Assembly (NCBI RefSeq): GCF_029407905.1
Contig: NC_073633.1
Location: 27,790,501 to 27,854,500, forward strand
Length of the DNA stretch: 64,000 nucleotides
Direction: 5' to 3'
Source: Bubalus kerabau
Lineage: Eukaryota > Chordata > Mammalia > Artiodactyla > Bovidae
Shown: positions 11,366 to 22,007 of the stretch, one piece after another
How positions within the stretch are numbered: the stretch's first letter is position 1
How the letters are laid out: each line of letters opens with the position of its first letter
Program-made: the position numbers and the translations under genes
The notes under the pieces: model-generated
What the model was told of the DNA's origin: nothing
Database searches by the model: none
The model's input: only the letters and a program-made list of their open reading frames with translations

Positions 11366-11815
11366 TCACTCAGAGCACAGAAGTACTTGGCCGAGTCTTT
11401 CCAATGAGCTGGTATTTTCCTCAGGTGGAAGGACTTCTCACTCCTCCTAAATTCAGCCTCAAAACCTTTGATGCCTGAAACAAGATTGTCTCCAGACACG
11501 TACTTCAGGAGAAGCTGGAGTCCTTGGCTGGGGTACTGCACGTACCAGAAGAGAGATGGTGAAACAAAAGATGAGTAGTTGCACTTCAGCTCCAGACGGG
11601 CTCCTTCAGAGACAGTGATGTGGTCATCAGGCTGGGTCACTGACTGGGCTCCAGCTCCTGCTGAAACATCAATGCTGAATCAGTGAACTCAGCTAAAACA
11701 AAAAGTCTCTGTTCAACACGGAGCAATATTCCATGTGTGGACAAAGGAATAAAATGGAGCAGTACTCACTCAGAAACAGGAGCATCTCAAGCATCAAGGT
11801 GAACACCAAGGTCAT
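11366..11815 (-). CDS. TRAV8: T-cell receptor alpha variable gene, TRAV8 family
   Basis: Two exons. Leader exon 11770-11815 (ATG at 11815) encodes MTLVFTLMLEMLLFL and ends with one base before a GTGAGT donor. A 109-bp intron follows, and the V exon 11366-11660 begins after a TTTCAG acceptor. The mature domain starts AQSVTQPDDHITVSEGARLE, with Cys in LKCNYS, Trp in LFWYVQ, LQLLLKYVSGD at CDR2, GIKGFEAEF in FR3, and KYFCALSD before the RSS. These are signature segments of TRAV8 (LQLLLKYFSGD, GIKGFEAEF in human TRAV8 genes). The product would pair with a beta chain after V-J joining. No stop or frameshift is seen, and splice sites and RSS are good. In human the slot between TRAV21 and TRAV23 holds TRAV22, so this looks like a ruminant TRAV8 duplicate placed outside the human TRAV8 positions. 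The member number cannot be given. Confidence 0.93.
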
Positions 11816-12300
11816 GGTGGAGCAGTGAAGAGGCAGTGAGCTCCTTTCTAACAGGTTCCCCACAAATGAGCCTGATGACTGGCTGACTTGAACCCAGGTT
11901 TCTCTGAAGTTAAGAATGACAAAGGATTTATATTTCTTCTGATGGAGATTGTAGGGAGGTTGTTAGGAAGAGAAGCTGCCTTAACAAAATGCCTACCTCT
12001 GGTGTCTGAGATGCTTTACATCTCACTGTGTAAAAAATGATCAGAATCTCTCTTTAAACCATAGGGGTTTTGTGAATTTCTTCTGATCTTTTACAGAAAA
12101 GCAATTTCCAATTTAAGCAGCAGTGCCCTCTAGAGGCCAAATAGAGAACTACGGAGAAGTTCACTGTTTTCATTAACACGCCCCACCTTTTTACTGCCCT
12201 TCTGTGATTGAATTTCAAAGCATTATGATTATGTACAGAAGAGGATTTATATGTTGTCAGCCTTGAACTGTATTAAATTTGGCTTTTTAAAAAAGCACAG
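11816..12300. other. Upstream flank of the TRAV8-family gene
   Basis: The promoter should lie in the first 200-300 bases, but no single element stood out. No other gene seen. Confidence 0.5.
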
Positions 12301-12482
12301 AATTGTGATTTAAAAATTCTCTGAGTTACTGGATAGCACAGGGAACTATATTCAATATCCAGGGGTAAACCATAATGGAAAATAAAATAAAAAAGAAAGT
12401 CTATATATGCATAACTGAGTCACTTTGCTCTACAGAAGAAATTAGCATAACATTGTCAATCAGCTATCCTTCAACTTTTAAG
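12300..12482 (+). repeat. Bovine L1 3' UTR
   Basis: Sense ruminant L1 3' end: ATAGCACAGGGAACTATATT, AAACCATAATGGAAAATAAA and GAGTCACTTTGCTCTACAG. Confidence 0.85.
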
Positions 12483-12499
12483 TGTTGAATACAAAAAAT

Positions 12500-13059
12500 T
12501 TTTAGAATGAAACATAAAATCACAGTTACAATTTTTTTAGTTTCCAGATTTAACTATGAGCCAGAAGGAAATAATCCAATATATTTCAACTGCAGAAAGA
12601 GAAGAGCCATTAATCCAGAAGCCTTCACTAGTAAAAACAAGATTGAGACATTCTCAAATGAAGGAAAACTAAGAAAGTGGTCACCCAGAAGACCTATCCT
12701 AATAATGTCTAAAGGAAGCTCTATAAATAGAATTAAAATTATAAAGGAAGGAGTCTTGAAACAACAAGAAGGAATAAAGAATACAATAAGCAAAAATACA
12801 GATAAATACAAGACTTCAATTATATTTGGTGAAAATATATATGTTATATAATAATATAATTATATATCTGGAAATAATTATAACACTGTCTAATGAGGCT
12901 CTAAACACACATGGAAGAGGTACTAAAGAAAATTATTTTATGAATGGGGAGAATAAATAGGTGTAAAGAGAGGCAATATTTATACACTTCATTCAAATAG
13001 GTAAAATAATATTACCAATAGACTGTGTTATGTATAATGCAATAACTGGAGCAACCATA
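12500..13059 (+). repeat. Old L1-like fragment split by the ERV
   Basis: Reads like a mutated internal piece of old L1 (AATGAAGGAAAACTAAGAAA; TTATAACACTGTCTAATGAG). The same kind of sequence (AAAAACAGCTATGCAATAAG) resumes just right of the retrovirus at 21,980, so the ERV landed inside it. The apparent 114-codon open frame is not a gene. Confidence 0.55.
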
Positions 13060-13467
13060 TGTGGGAATTTTCTCCCTGGGACTTGGAAACAGTGAACCTG
13101 AAAGAACAACACTTGGACAGTCTCTGCAAGGACTGACAACTTTATTTCTGCAGTCAAGCCTTTTATAGGAGCAAGGAACAAAGAGCTTAGCACATACAGC
13201 AAGCAGAGCACGTACAAGGTTAAGATATAATCAGTAAAAGATATTTCAAGGAAGAGTGCATTCTTAACGACCCATGTGTTTATCCCATGACCCATTTTTC
13301 TCAAGCAACGTTTTTAATGTTTTATCGTTAAATCTTGGTGCGGAGCATAGCCAAAGGCAGGAAATGTTTTTCAGCTATCAGTACACAATGCCTGGGTACT
13401 TCTGGCCCTTTGCTATTTTCCCAAGGACCTTCTCCTTCAAGGCTATTTTGCACTGTGCCTCCCAACA
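13060..13467 (-). repeat. 3' LTR of the ERV
   Basis: Coding-sense TG...CA ends (TGTTGGGAGG... to ...TTCCCACA). A TATAAAAG box (13160-13167) and a nearby AATAAA (13141-13146) imply a very short R region. It differs from the partner LTR at roughly 25-35 positions counted by eye, so the insertion is old. Confidence 0.95.
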
Positions 13468-15385
13468 TATCCTCCTTTTGTTTTTACTTTAAGCACAGCA
13501 GCTGCTAGTTGGACTCCGCTGTGGGAGGCACAGAGTCTTGAGTAGAGACATCTATATCCTACAAATAATGACAGAAAAAGCAGAGCAATTAATACATACA
13601 TAAATAGGTTGCCTCCTGAAAACCAAGTTCTAGGATCCAGAGAGGAAGATGTTTTGGTTAAAGTATCATAAAACTGGGTGCTATATAATTCCTTAGGTAT
13701 TTTTACTTGAAAATTAGCAATTTGTTGTTTTAAAACATTGATGCCCAAACTTGAGTTATCCGTGAGATCCTGCAAATGTGCTTTAACTTTATCCCAAGGA
13801 TACTCAGTGTTATTATAGGGCATGTTAGTCAGACAGAAAGAAGTAAAATTTCAGTGACAACATATATGTATTTGAAAAGTATGTTGCTGTACTTGATCTC
13901 CTAAATTAATTACCACTGTTTGTAATTCATTGATTCATGTTTGCAATTGCTGATCTATTTGGGCTTATCAAGTCCAGAGATCATGGGAATCTTTGTGCCA
14001 TGCAGTAATAAAATCATGATTCTTTATAGAATTGTGTAGTGCCATACCAGATAGGGTTCCTACTGTAACAATAGATATTAGACTACGAATGTCAGCAATA
14101 ATCCATCCTACTATGCGCTTTGACCTCTTTAAGCCATTTTTGAACAGAACTGAAAGGAATAGAGTCGGTCCATGGTTCTGTTAGGCTAACAGGAAGCCAC
14201 AATTTAGATCTCTGCTTGACTAGTGCAATGTTGGCATTATGATATGGAATAGTATAGTTTAAACACGTATACAAGGCACATGCTGTACAGTTAACAATCT
14301 TAGCAGAAAGATCTATATCAAAGTTACTTACAATAAACATGTACGGGAGGTGCACACAAGATTGGATATGACTTGTACTATTGTATAAAAAGGTGTAATT
14401 TTGAGGTTTTAAGGATTTTGTAGTCCCATACACACTGGCAAAGCGCTCCAATGCAGCAGGAATCTTCCACATATGCCATTGCTCAGGTCCTATGGTAGGG
14501 ACTACGATTCTGGGTCGAGGTGGAAACAATCCCCCATTATACCAATTTAACAGTACGTCTTTATAAGTCCAAAAGCTAGCATTGGTCTTATGAAATCCCC
14601 ACACGTTGGACCTATTGTACCAGGAACAGTTATGGTTCTTTTCCTGTTCCTCAGAGCAGTTCACAAACAACCAATGGGGTCCCCAATCAATGAATTTAAA
14701 TATAGATTGATTTTGCTGAATGATAGAGATTTTTCCAAATTGTTCCCGACAATCTGACAAGTATAGAGATTGAATTGACTGCTTCCTTCTCCATGATACA
14801 ATGTCACATATTGGTTAAATTATATGCTTCTTCAGGCCGGAAGAGTGAATTAGTGTAGTTAACTATTTGTCCAGGATAATGCCTCTCAGAGTCATTTAGC
14901 AGAAAGGATGCAGTTGCAAACATTCCTATACGATAGGCAGAACCATTGTGTGCTGAGTAAGCCCAGCATTGTGGGAATATAGTCATGCATAAAGGGTGAG
15001 ATCCGAAACATATGGGTAAGGTTTTGAATCCAATAGAAATATTTCTTTTTCTTCCTTCATCTTCTTCATGAACTGGTCTTTGTGTCAACCATGGAGCTGG
15101 GAAGTGCAGGCTGTCATTGGTGAGTACCATAGGGGCCTTATCGACCCAATCCACTATGGATAACAAGGGTGGATTAGGTATGTATGCCCAGTAAACATAT
15201 TCCACACTTACCCCAGAGGAACAAGAGAGAACAGCTAGCATTGCCAGAAACAGCTTATCTGGAGTCATGGGAGTTCTAGTAACTTTCAGTGTTTGTTCAG
15301 CCTGATGAGTCATGTTTTTCACCTGAGCCCATGTTGGGTAGGGGTTCAGACGTTGATGTTTTCTCTTTGGCTCCTCTATGGTCAT
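13443..15385 (-). pseudogene. Decayed env gene of the ERV
   Basis: Three open blocks follow each other on the minus strand. Block 15385-14804 contains the start codon, a basic N-terminus rich in Arg/Lys, a hydrophobic signal-like stretch (FLAMLAVLSC) and N-glycosylation sites, and is the N-terminal surface subunit. Block 14760-14092 is the C-terminal surface subunit, Cys- and sequon-rich. Block 13823-13443 is the end of the transmembrane subunit, with a membrane segment (MYVLIALLFLSLFVGY) and a cytoplasmic tail running into the LTR. The pieces are separated by stops. The fusion-peptide and ectodomain part between 13823 and 14090 is also broken. No intact envelope can be made from this locus. 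Family assignment to betaretrovirus-like Env rests on layout and context. Confidence 0.88.
13468..13490 (-). other. Polypurine tract
   Basis: Coding-sense AAAACAAAAGGAGGATA directly before the 3' LTR, the expected plus-strand priming site. Confidence 0.85.
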
Positions 15386-17972
15386 TGATGAGACTCTTCA
15401 TAACAGCTGCGTCACCTGTCAGGGGAGTCCGGTCTTGGGGTCCTTCTCGGTAATGGACATGGTGAAGTGGAACCCAGATTTCCTCTCCATCTGCAATGAC
15501 AAGACCGTAACCTTTGCCTAGGAGTCATAAGATTCCTGGAAACCATTGATTAAACTGCTTATACCATATTGGTGTGTTGACTTCTCATAGTTTCTTACTA
15601 TCTCCTTCTGCAAAATGTCTGTATGCCCGAGTATCAGAACTATCTTTTAGTAAATTTAAAAAATTTAAGGAATAAAGAGTTAAAGACAATAACAATTGAG
15701 GGTTAATAGGATAAGAAGTGTGTCTCCTCTTCCATATTCCCCCTTTCTGTTTTAATACATGAGTTTTAAGAGTACTATGGGCTCTTTTGATAATTGCTTG
15801 ACCCTGGGAATTATAGGGTATTCCCGTAATGTGTGTTATATTCCATTCCAGTAGAAAAGAACGAAACGAGTGAGAGGTAAATGTAGGCCCATTATCTGTT
15901 TTTAAGACCGAAGGTATTCCCATAACAGGGAAGGTAAGTAACAGTGCGGAAATGGCGTGTTTGCTGGATTCTGAAGAGACAGGCACTGCCCATATAAAGC
16001 CTGAAAATGTATCAACTGAGACAAAAAGCAAAGAAAACTTTTCTAAGGAGCAATGAGTGAAATCAGATTGCCAAAGGGAGTTAGGCTGTTGCCCACGAGG
16101 GTTAACTCCCGAAACTGTGGTACGTAAATGCAGAGGAGCACAGACGTCACAGGATTTAATGATATGTCTTGCTTCAGTGAGGGGAATATGGTATTTAGAG
16201 TGCAATCTTTTAGCATTGGTATGAAGATTAGTGTGTTTGTCAATAGTGGACGTAAATACAGGAGCTATGATCCTATCGACAGCATCATTTCCTGTAGCCA
16301 GGGGGCCAGGTAAACCTGAATGAGCATGTATATGTGCAATGAAGGAATGTTCCATACGTGATCGAATTAAGGCTTGAGTCTTTGAAAAGAGAGTATATAA
16401 TTCTTCATCTAGGTTGTATAAAAAGGCGGTAACAAAATCAGGGAAAAGGGAGGCAAGGTATTTGGAATCAGTATATACATTGAAGGATAATGGTTGAAGA
16501 GACAAAAGAGCATATAAAGCATATAATTTAACTCTTTGTACTGAAGAATAGGTAGTAGGTAATTTCTCTTTGATATCAGGGCCGACAATCCCAGCTATGC
16601 CTTTCTTGTTGCCATCAATAAAATAGGTAGGTGCATTTGAAATAGGCTGGGAGGCAATGATATTAGTTACTATAAATTTAGTAAATTGCAGGAAGTCCCA
16701 TAATTTTCCTTTTGGCAAATGGAATGAGATAACATTCTGAAAATCACTTAACTCTATTTGCATGGTCATGTTATACTGTAAGGCATTTTGTAATTTCTTT
16801 TTTGTTAAGGGAACATGTATTGCATATGGATCAAATCCAGTTAAGGTTCGTACATGGCTCCTTCCTGATACAATTAGCTGCCCTATTTTCTCGATATATG
16901 ATACGATTTTTTTTGACTGTTTGGCATGCAGATATACCCATTCTATCGGGTTGTTTTGAGCTATAATTGCAGTAGGTGAATGTTTGGTGGGAAATATATA
17001 TAAATAGACTGGTTGGGTATGATCCAGTCGAGTTGAGAAAGATTGTTGAATGCGTTTTTCAACAAATTTTAATTCTTCTTTTGCTTCCTTTGTTAGCTGT
17101 CTAGGACTATCAGGGTCAGGAGATCCCTCTAAAGTTTTAAATAAATTTTGTAATGCATAGGTGGGAATGCCAATAGATGGCCGAAGCCAGTTAATATCTG
17201 CTATCAATTTTTGAAAGTCATTTAACATGCATAGAGAATGCACAGAGGTTTGAGTTTTTTGAGGTTTTATCTTAGACTCTTCCATAACATGTCCTAAGTA
17301 ATTAAAGGGTGCTTTCAATTGAATTTTATCTGGCACAACAAGCAGGCCATGATTTTGAAGAGTGATAGTGACTTCGTCATATAACTGTTGTAAACAAGGT
17401 TCAGATTCCATGGAGAGGAGTATGTCATCCATATAATGAATTATGAAAGCAGTAGGATATTTATCTCTAATGGGTTGTAATAAAACAGATATGAGATATT
17501 GGCAAATGGTAGGAGAGTTCATCATTCCCTGAGGTAAAACCTTCCATTGAAATCTTTTAATATGAGTCATGTGATTTATAGAAGGAACTGAAAAAGCAAA
17601 ATGTTTTCTATCTTTAGGATGCAAAGGTATAGTAAAAAAGCAGTCTTGTAAATCAATAATAATTACAGATCAGCCTTTCAGCACCATGGAAGGAGAGGGC
17701 AATCCAGGTTGTAATGGTCCCATAGGAATCATAGTATTATTAACATTTCTTAAATCTATCAACATTCGCCATTTTCCTGATTTCTTTTTCATTACAAAAA
17801 AGGGAAAGTTCCATGGGGAAAATGAAGGTTCTATATTATTCTTCTGTAGTTGCTCATTTACTAATTGTGTGAGAGCTGCCAACTTTTCTTTAGTCAGGGG
17901 CCACTGAGGCGTCCATACTGGGGCATCAGATTCCCAGATGAGAGGCAGCGGTGTTAACTCAATGGCCCCCAC
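15370..17972 (-). pseudogene. Decayed pol gene (RT, RNase H, integrase)
   Basis: The frame opens at about 17972 in -1 relative to pro and is open to a TGA stop at 17670-17672 inside reverse transcriptase, then again to 15585. RT: KKKSGKWRMLIDLRNVNN and YMDD at 17424-17435. RNase H: the first Asp (FIDGNKKG) and YTDSKYLASLF are present, but the position normally holding the catalytic Glu (xELYAL) reads KLYAL, Lys codon 16527-16529. Integrase: HxxxH...CDVC zinc site, then Asp in QSDFTH and Asp in KTDNGP. The third catalytic residue, normally Glu in the GQA-IxERAH box, is Lys at 15786-15788. The C-terminal integrase after 15585 contains further stops and overlaps the env start. So polymerase, RNase H and integrase are all predicted inactive here. 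Confidence 0.92.
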
Positions 17973-18258
17973 TAAAAAGACTCATTTAAAGAAATCGTGG
18001 CTTTCGTTTGTTCAAGAAAATCCCTTCCCCACAAATTAATAGGGATACTGGTAATATATGGTTTGATGTAAGCTACAATTTGATCAGGACCATAAGCCTG
18101 TAAATAGGATGCACTGACAAAAGTTTGTGTAGCATCAGCCTCATTTACCCCAACAGTCTGGAAGGAGCCATAGTCTTACCCCATTCAAGGGGCCATTCTT
18201 CAGTCCTAATAATAGAAATGTTGGCTCCTGTATCCAACATACCTATGAAATTTTTTCC

Positions 18259-18264
18259 CCATAT
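18259..18264. repeat. Target-site duplication, left copy (CCATAT)
   Basis: CCATAT immediately left of the solo LTR, matching 19556-19561 exactly. Confidence 0.93.
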
Positions 18265-19555
18265 TGCCGGGGTCCAGCCCCGGCTGATCCAGGGTATTCG
18301 AAGGAGAGACGGCTAGGCGACCTATTCAAATGTTAATTAGAGATAATAAAGAGGAATAGAATGAGGATAGCTCAGTAGGAAAATTCAGTGGAGAAAAGAA
18401 GCTGAGTGGCTTGGTTTACGTGGAAAATCAATATAACCCGTGACACCAGGTTAGCTCTGACCACGGAGGCCGCAGGCGCCCTCTCGAATAGCGGAAGGTG
18501 CCCCACCTTAGACACCTTCTCGAGTGGGTCTTAGAAGCCCAGGCAAATAAATGGTCGCAGAGGATATCCACGCTCCAGATGGACACTCAGCTGGAAGTTA
18601 AAGGGAAGAATGAAATGGGGAGACCAAGCGTTGGTGAGCAAGGCCCATAGCTTTATTTTCAACAGGGGCTTTTATACCCTAAGTTACACATAGAGGATAA
18701 TAGGGGATGCAAAGTCAGCAGTCTTTGATGCTTATCAAAAACCAGGGTTTCTTTCCTGCAGATTTATCGTATACAAATGGTTTAGGTGATTTACATCATC
18801 TTCTGGCCAGAGGCCTATTAACATTTTATGACTCTTGACAAGGACTTATCAACAAAGACTTATTTTCCCTAAGAGTAATTATTTTAAGGTTTGACGCCAT
18901 CTTCCGAAGATAAGATTACGTTCCTATAGGGTGGATGTGTAATGGGTTTACAAAGGAAAGAATTTACTACCTTAAGGGTCTAAAGTTACTAACACCAGGC
19001 CACTACTTATTTTTTCTACATACCAACTATATTAATTAATGCACATTCAAGGATACAATTCAGGGGATGTGAAAACTTGGCAACAAACATTGGCTCATCA
19101 ATGAAATCTTTTACTAGTTTTATTCTGACAGTTTCTAATTCTCTGAGAGGCTCTAAGCTATTTGAATATCTTAAGCTTCCCATGCCTCTGGAGGCTGGGA
19201 GACTGTAAACAATCGTATGCATAGCTGTAGGTGTCCGGGTAAACTTGTCAGGCGAGTTAGAGAGCCATCTGAGGGGTTTGGATTTAAACACTCCTAATTG
19301 CCCAGGAACTTTATTAATTGGAGCTGTAAGTCAACTCTTTGACAGAGAGAGTGAGATGGTGGTGGGGGACAGCCCCCAGTAAAGTCAGAGGTGAGAGCAC
19401 AAAGCAATAAAGTAGGCAGACTCTGGTTTTTTGGGGGGTAGATGTTCGAGAATATCCGGGGGCACTCCGGAGGCTCGATCCCGCCTTTGCGTATGCCGAG
19501 CCCCCTTCCTCATGACCTTTGTCACGAGTGGAATGTCTCTCGCCGGCTCCCGGCA
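18265..19555 (-). mobile_element. Solo LTR (about 1.29 kb) nested in the ERV protease
   Basis: Begins and ends TGCCGG...CCGGCA with a perfect 6-bp direct repeat on both sides. Coding sense includes a TATAAAAG box (plus-strand 18669-18676) and AATAAA (18652-18657). Its GC-rich 3' section (GGTGGGGCACCTTCCGC) also occurs in the plus-oriented LTR at 30001-31250, so both belong to one class II ERV family. No internal viral genes remain, consistent with LTR-LTR recombination after insertion. It is clearly different from the host provirus LTR. Confidence 0.93.
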
Positions 19556-19561
19556 CCATAT
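19556..19561. repeat. Target-site duplication, right copy (CCATAT)
   Basis: CCATAT immediately right of the solo LTR. Confidence 0.93.
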
Positions 19562-19955
19562 ATTTAGAGTAAGCGTGGATTTTTGATGCTCCTTTAATAA
19601 GGTAGATAGTGCAGTGGTAAGATTGGTGCTACCAAAACCCCCCTGTCTAATTTTATTAGATGTGTTTAATGGTCTGACATATGGCAAAAGTAATAATTGT
19701 GCAAAGCGCTCCCCTTTTTGTAGATATACATTTCCTAATTTTATGACATTCACCATGACAAGTATCTCTCCATAATCTTCATCTATAACTCCAGTTAACA
19801 CTACTAAACCTTTCATTATACAGCTGCTACATCCCAAAATTAGTCCCACCATTCCAGATGGGATCAGACCATAATATCCAGTGGGGCTTTAATGAGGATT
19901 GTATAATTCCATTAATTCCATATGATAAGGACTAGGTATATCAATGCAAGCACTC

Positions 19956-21492
19956 TTAGATGTAGCTGCTTGTAGTGTCATAATGTGGGGTCCTCCTTTT
20001 GGAACAACACTCATTCAACCAATGGAATCCCTTATTACATTTTGGGCAAACTCTTGGGGGCTTTTTTTTTTTTTTTTTTAGAAGTAGTAGTATTTTTAGG
20101 TGTTTGCACTGGCATGCAGCATTGTTTTTACATATGGCTGGCCTTCCCACAGTTAAAACATTTAGCATTGGCAGCCTTTTGCACATTAAAAGTTTCTAGT
20201 GCTGCTAATTTTGCTCTATGGGACATAGATCCGATATCTTTACAAGCTTTCAAATACTCCATAAGAGAACCGGTTTCTTGAATTGGTCTAACCACGGGTC
20301 GACATTCCTCATTAGCATTTTCAAAGGCAAGTTGCTTTAAAATAATATTTTGTAAGGTTTCATCCTTAATAGATTTTTCAATGGCATCCTTTAATTTTCC
20401 TATAAATTGGGCATATTCCTCCTTTAATTTTCCTATAAATTGGGCATATTCCTCCTCATGTCCCTGGGTAATCTTGACAAATGAACCATCAGAGTTAACA
20501 CTATCAACCTTTGCCCAGCTCTGCAAGAAATTTCTTTAATGAAATGCAACGTCCGAGGGGTAATATTAGCTAATTGCTCAGTCATATCGGCCATGGCTCC
20601 CATTCCAGTAAGTATATCATAGGTTAAATTGGTGGGGTTACCACGAGATTGTTGGTCAATCATCATCTGTCGGGCTTCATCGCCAACCCACATTTGCCAC
20701 TGAAGTAATTGTTGAGGATTTAGAACCATCTTCGCTACTTGGAAAAAATCATATGGCATCCAATGATCAGCCCATCCTCTGAGGAATTCTACACAGTAAG
20801 GAGTAGGTCCATACAGAGTGCATGCTTACTTAAAGCTAGACAACATACCAAAATCTAGACTAGCCCAAGTATTCTGGCCTTGGGCAGGTTGACTAAACTG
20901 TATCGGGAAAGTGAAAGTGCAAGCAGGCATCTCCCAAGGAGGAGTGAAATGGTTAGTATGAGCGAAGTTAGCAGCTACTGTTACAGGCGGAGCAGAAGGA
21001 TAAACCTCAGATTTGGGCTGTCCGTTGAATGAAATGACCTCCACTCTAAGTGAAGTTTCACCACATCCTTTATGCATACGTTTCCAAGCTGTTTTTCCAG
21101 GGATTGTGTCTGATTGAGCACAACATTCTTACATTTCAAAGCACCTTGCATATCTTGTTCATCAAGCTCATATTCATGTAAGGACCGAACAGTCTCTACT
21201 TCCAAATCAACATTATGCCCTTCAATTTGTTCTATGACAGCCCGTATGAGTGACCATGTAACCCACCATTGAGGGGGAATACAGACTCCTTGCCGATATG
21301 TTCGCAAAACATTATTCTTAACCCTTTCCCATATGTCTAGATCGAGCGTCCCCTCCTCTGGGAACCGCGGATTATGTTCCAGCAAAATATGATAGCAGTC
21401 ATTCAACTGATCTCTTGAAACATTAACACCATTTTGTTTCAAAAAGTGATGCAATATAGAAAGAAAGGAATCTTACTGCTATGTTGTCCCAT
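19956..21492 (-). pseudogene. Decayed gag gene
   Basis: The start codon at 21492 gives Met-Gly (myristoylation type), but the frame is lost within about 15 codons. The matrix segment resumes in another frame (21454-20981). Capsid pieces lie at 20759-20433 and 20526-20128, with frame changes between. A short direct repeat near 20395-20455 encodes a duplicated EEYAQFIGKLK. The nucleocapsid has two CCHC knuckles: the first (CFNCGKASH...) contains an in-frame TAA before its last Cys, and the second (CPKCNKGFHWLNEC) is complete. An 18-base A run (coding sense, 20062-20079) separates them. Several independent frameshifts show long neutral decay. Confidence 0.88.
20062..20079 (-). repeat. A18 homopolymer inside nucleocapsid
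   Basis: Eighteen T on the plus strand (A18 in gag sense) between the two zinc knuckles, a likely slippage hotspot. Confidence 0.95.
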
Positions 21493-21544
21493 CCTGCTTA
21501 CCTCTTTCTGCAGGGCTCGCCGCTTTGTTCAGTCTTCTTATCAA

Positions 21545-21562
21545 GTCCCTGTTCGGGCGCCA
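21545..21562 (-). other. Primer-binding site, tRNA-Lys3 type
   Basis: Coding-sense TGGCGCCCGAACAGGGAC, the 18-nt complement expected for tRNA-Lys(UUU), two bases after the 5' LTR. All 18 bases match the form known from Lys3-primed retroviruses. Confidence 0.95.
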
Positions 21563-21564
21563 CC

Positions 21565-21975
21565 TGTGGGAATTTTCTCCCTGGGACTTGGAAATGGCGA
21601 ACCTGAAAGAACAACACTTGGACAGTCACTGCAAGGACTGTCTGACAACTTTATTTATGCAGTCAAGCCTTTTATAGGAGAAAAAACAAAGAGCTTAGAG
21701 CATATGGCAAGCAGAGCACGTACAAGGTTAAGATATAATCAGTAAAAGATATTTCAAGGACCAGAGTGTTCTTAACGACCCATGTGTTAATCCCATGACC
21801 CATTTTTCTCAAGCAACGTCTTTAATGCTTAATCATTAAATCTTGGTGCAGAGCATAGCCAAAGGCAGGAAATGTTTTTCAGCTATCAGTACACAATGCC
21901 TGGGTATTTCTGGCCCTTCGCCATTTTCCCAAGGACCTTCTCCTTCAGGGCTATTTTGCACTGTGCCTCCCAACA
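21565..21975 (-). repeat. 5' LTR of the ERV
   Basis: 411-bp partner of the LTR at 13060. It ends next to the primer-binding site and is followed on the right by CCATAT. Confidence 0.95.
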
Positions 21976-22007
21976 CCATATAAAAACAGCTATGCAATAA
22001 GACACAC

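Larger units (their letters stand above)
17972..19990 (-). pseudogene. Decayed dut-pro region interrupted by a solo LTR
   Basis: The upstream part (19852-19562) carries dUTPase motifs: GVIDEDYGEI, KGERFAQLLLLPY and a terminal GGFGST. The downstream part (18264-17972) has the retroviral aspartic protease motif, DTGA at 18223-18234, preceded by a hydrophobic strand, and ends at a TAG at 17972-17974. The solo LTR at 18265-19555 separates the two. An additional stop lies upstream in the dUTPase part, near 19890. Fusion of dUTPase to protease is typical of betaretroviruses. Confidence 0.88.
13060..21975 (-). mobile_element. Endogenous betaretrovirus-like provirus (class II ERV)
   Basis: An 8.9-kb provirus, minus strand: 5' LTR 21565-21975, primer-binding site 21545-21562, gag, dut/pro, pol, env, polypurine tract, 3' LTR 13060-13467. 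Order and motifs (zinc knuckles, dUTPase fused to protease, YMDD polymerase, overlap of the pol end with the env start) fit betaretroviruses. CCATA flanks both ends; the duplication may originally have been CCATAT with one T absorbed at the left LTR edge. All genes carry stops or frameshifts, and a solo LTR interrupts the protease. It has no role in the TCR genes beyond enlarging the TRAV21 to TRAV8-family interval. Confidence 0.95.

Noticed and set aside
12507..12851. 114-codon plus-strand frame
   Set aside because: Lies in old L1-like sequence without a domain; AT-rich chance frame.
17960..17990. Canonical slippery heptamer at the pro-pol junction
   Set aside because: The frame change is -1, but the local T-run does not form a clean X-XXY-YYZ site in the pro frame; decay may have removed it.
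13443..21492. Possibility that the ERV encodes a usable env or domesticated protein
   Set aside because: Every gene has stops or frameshifts, and env is in three separated blocks.
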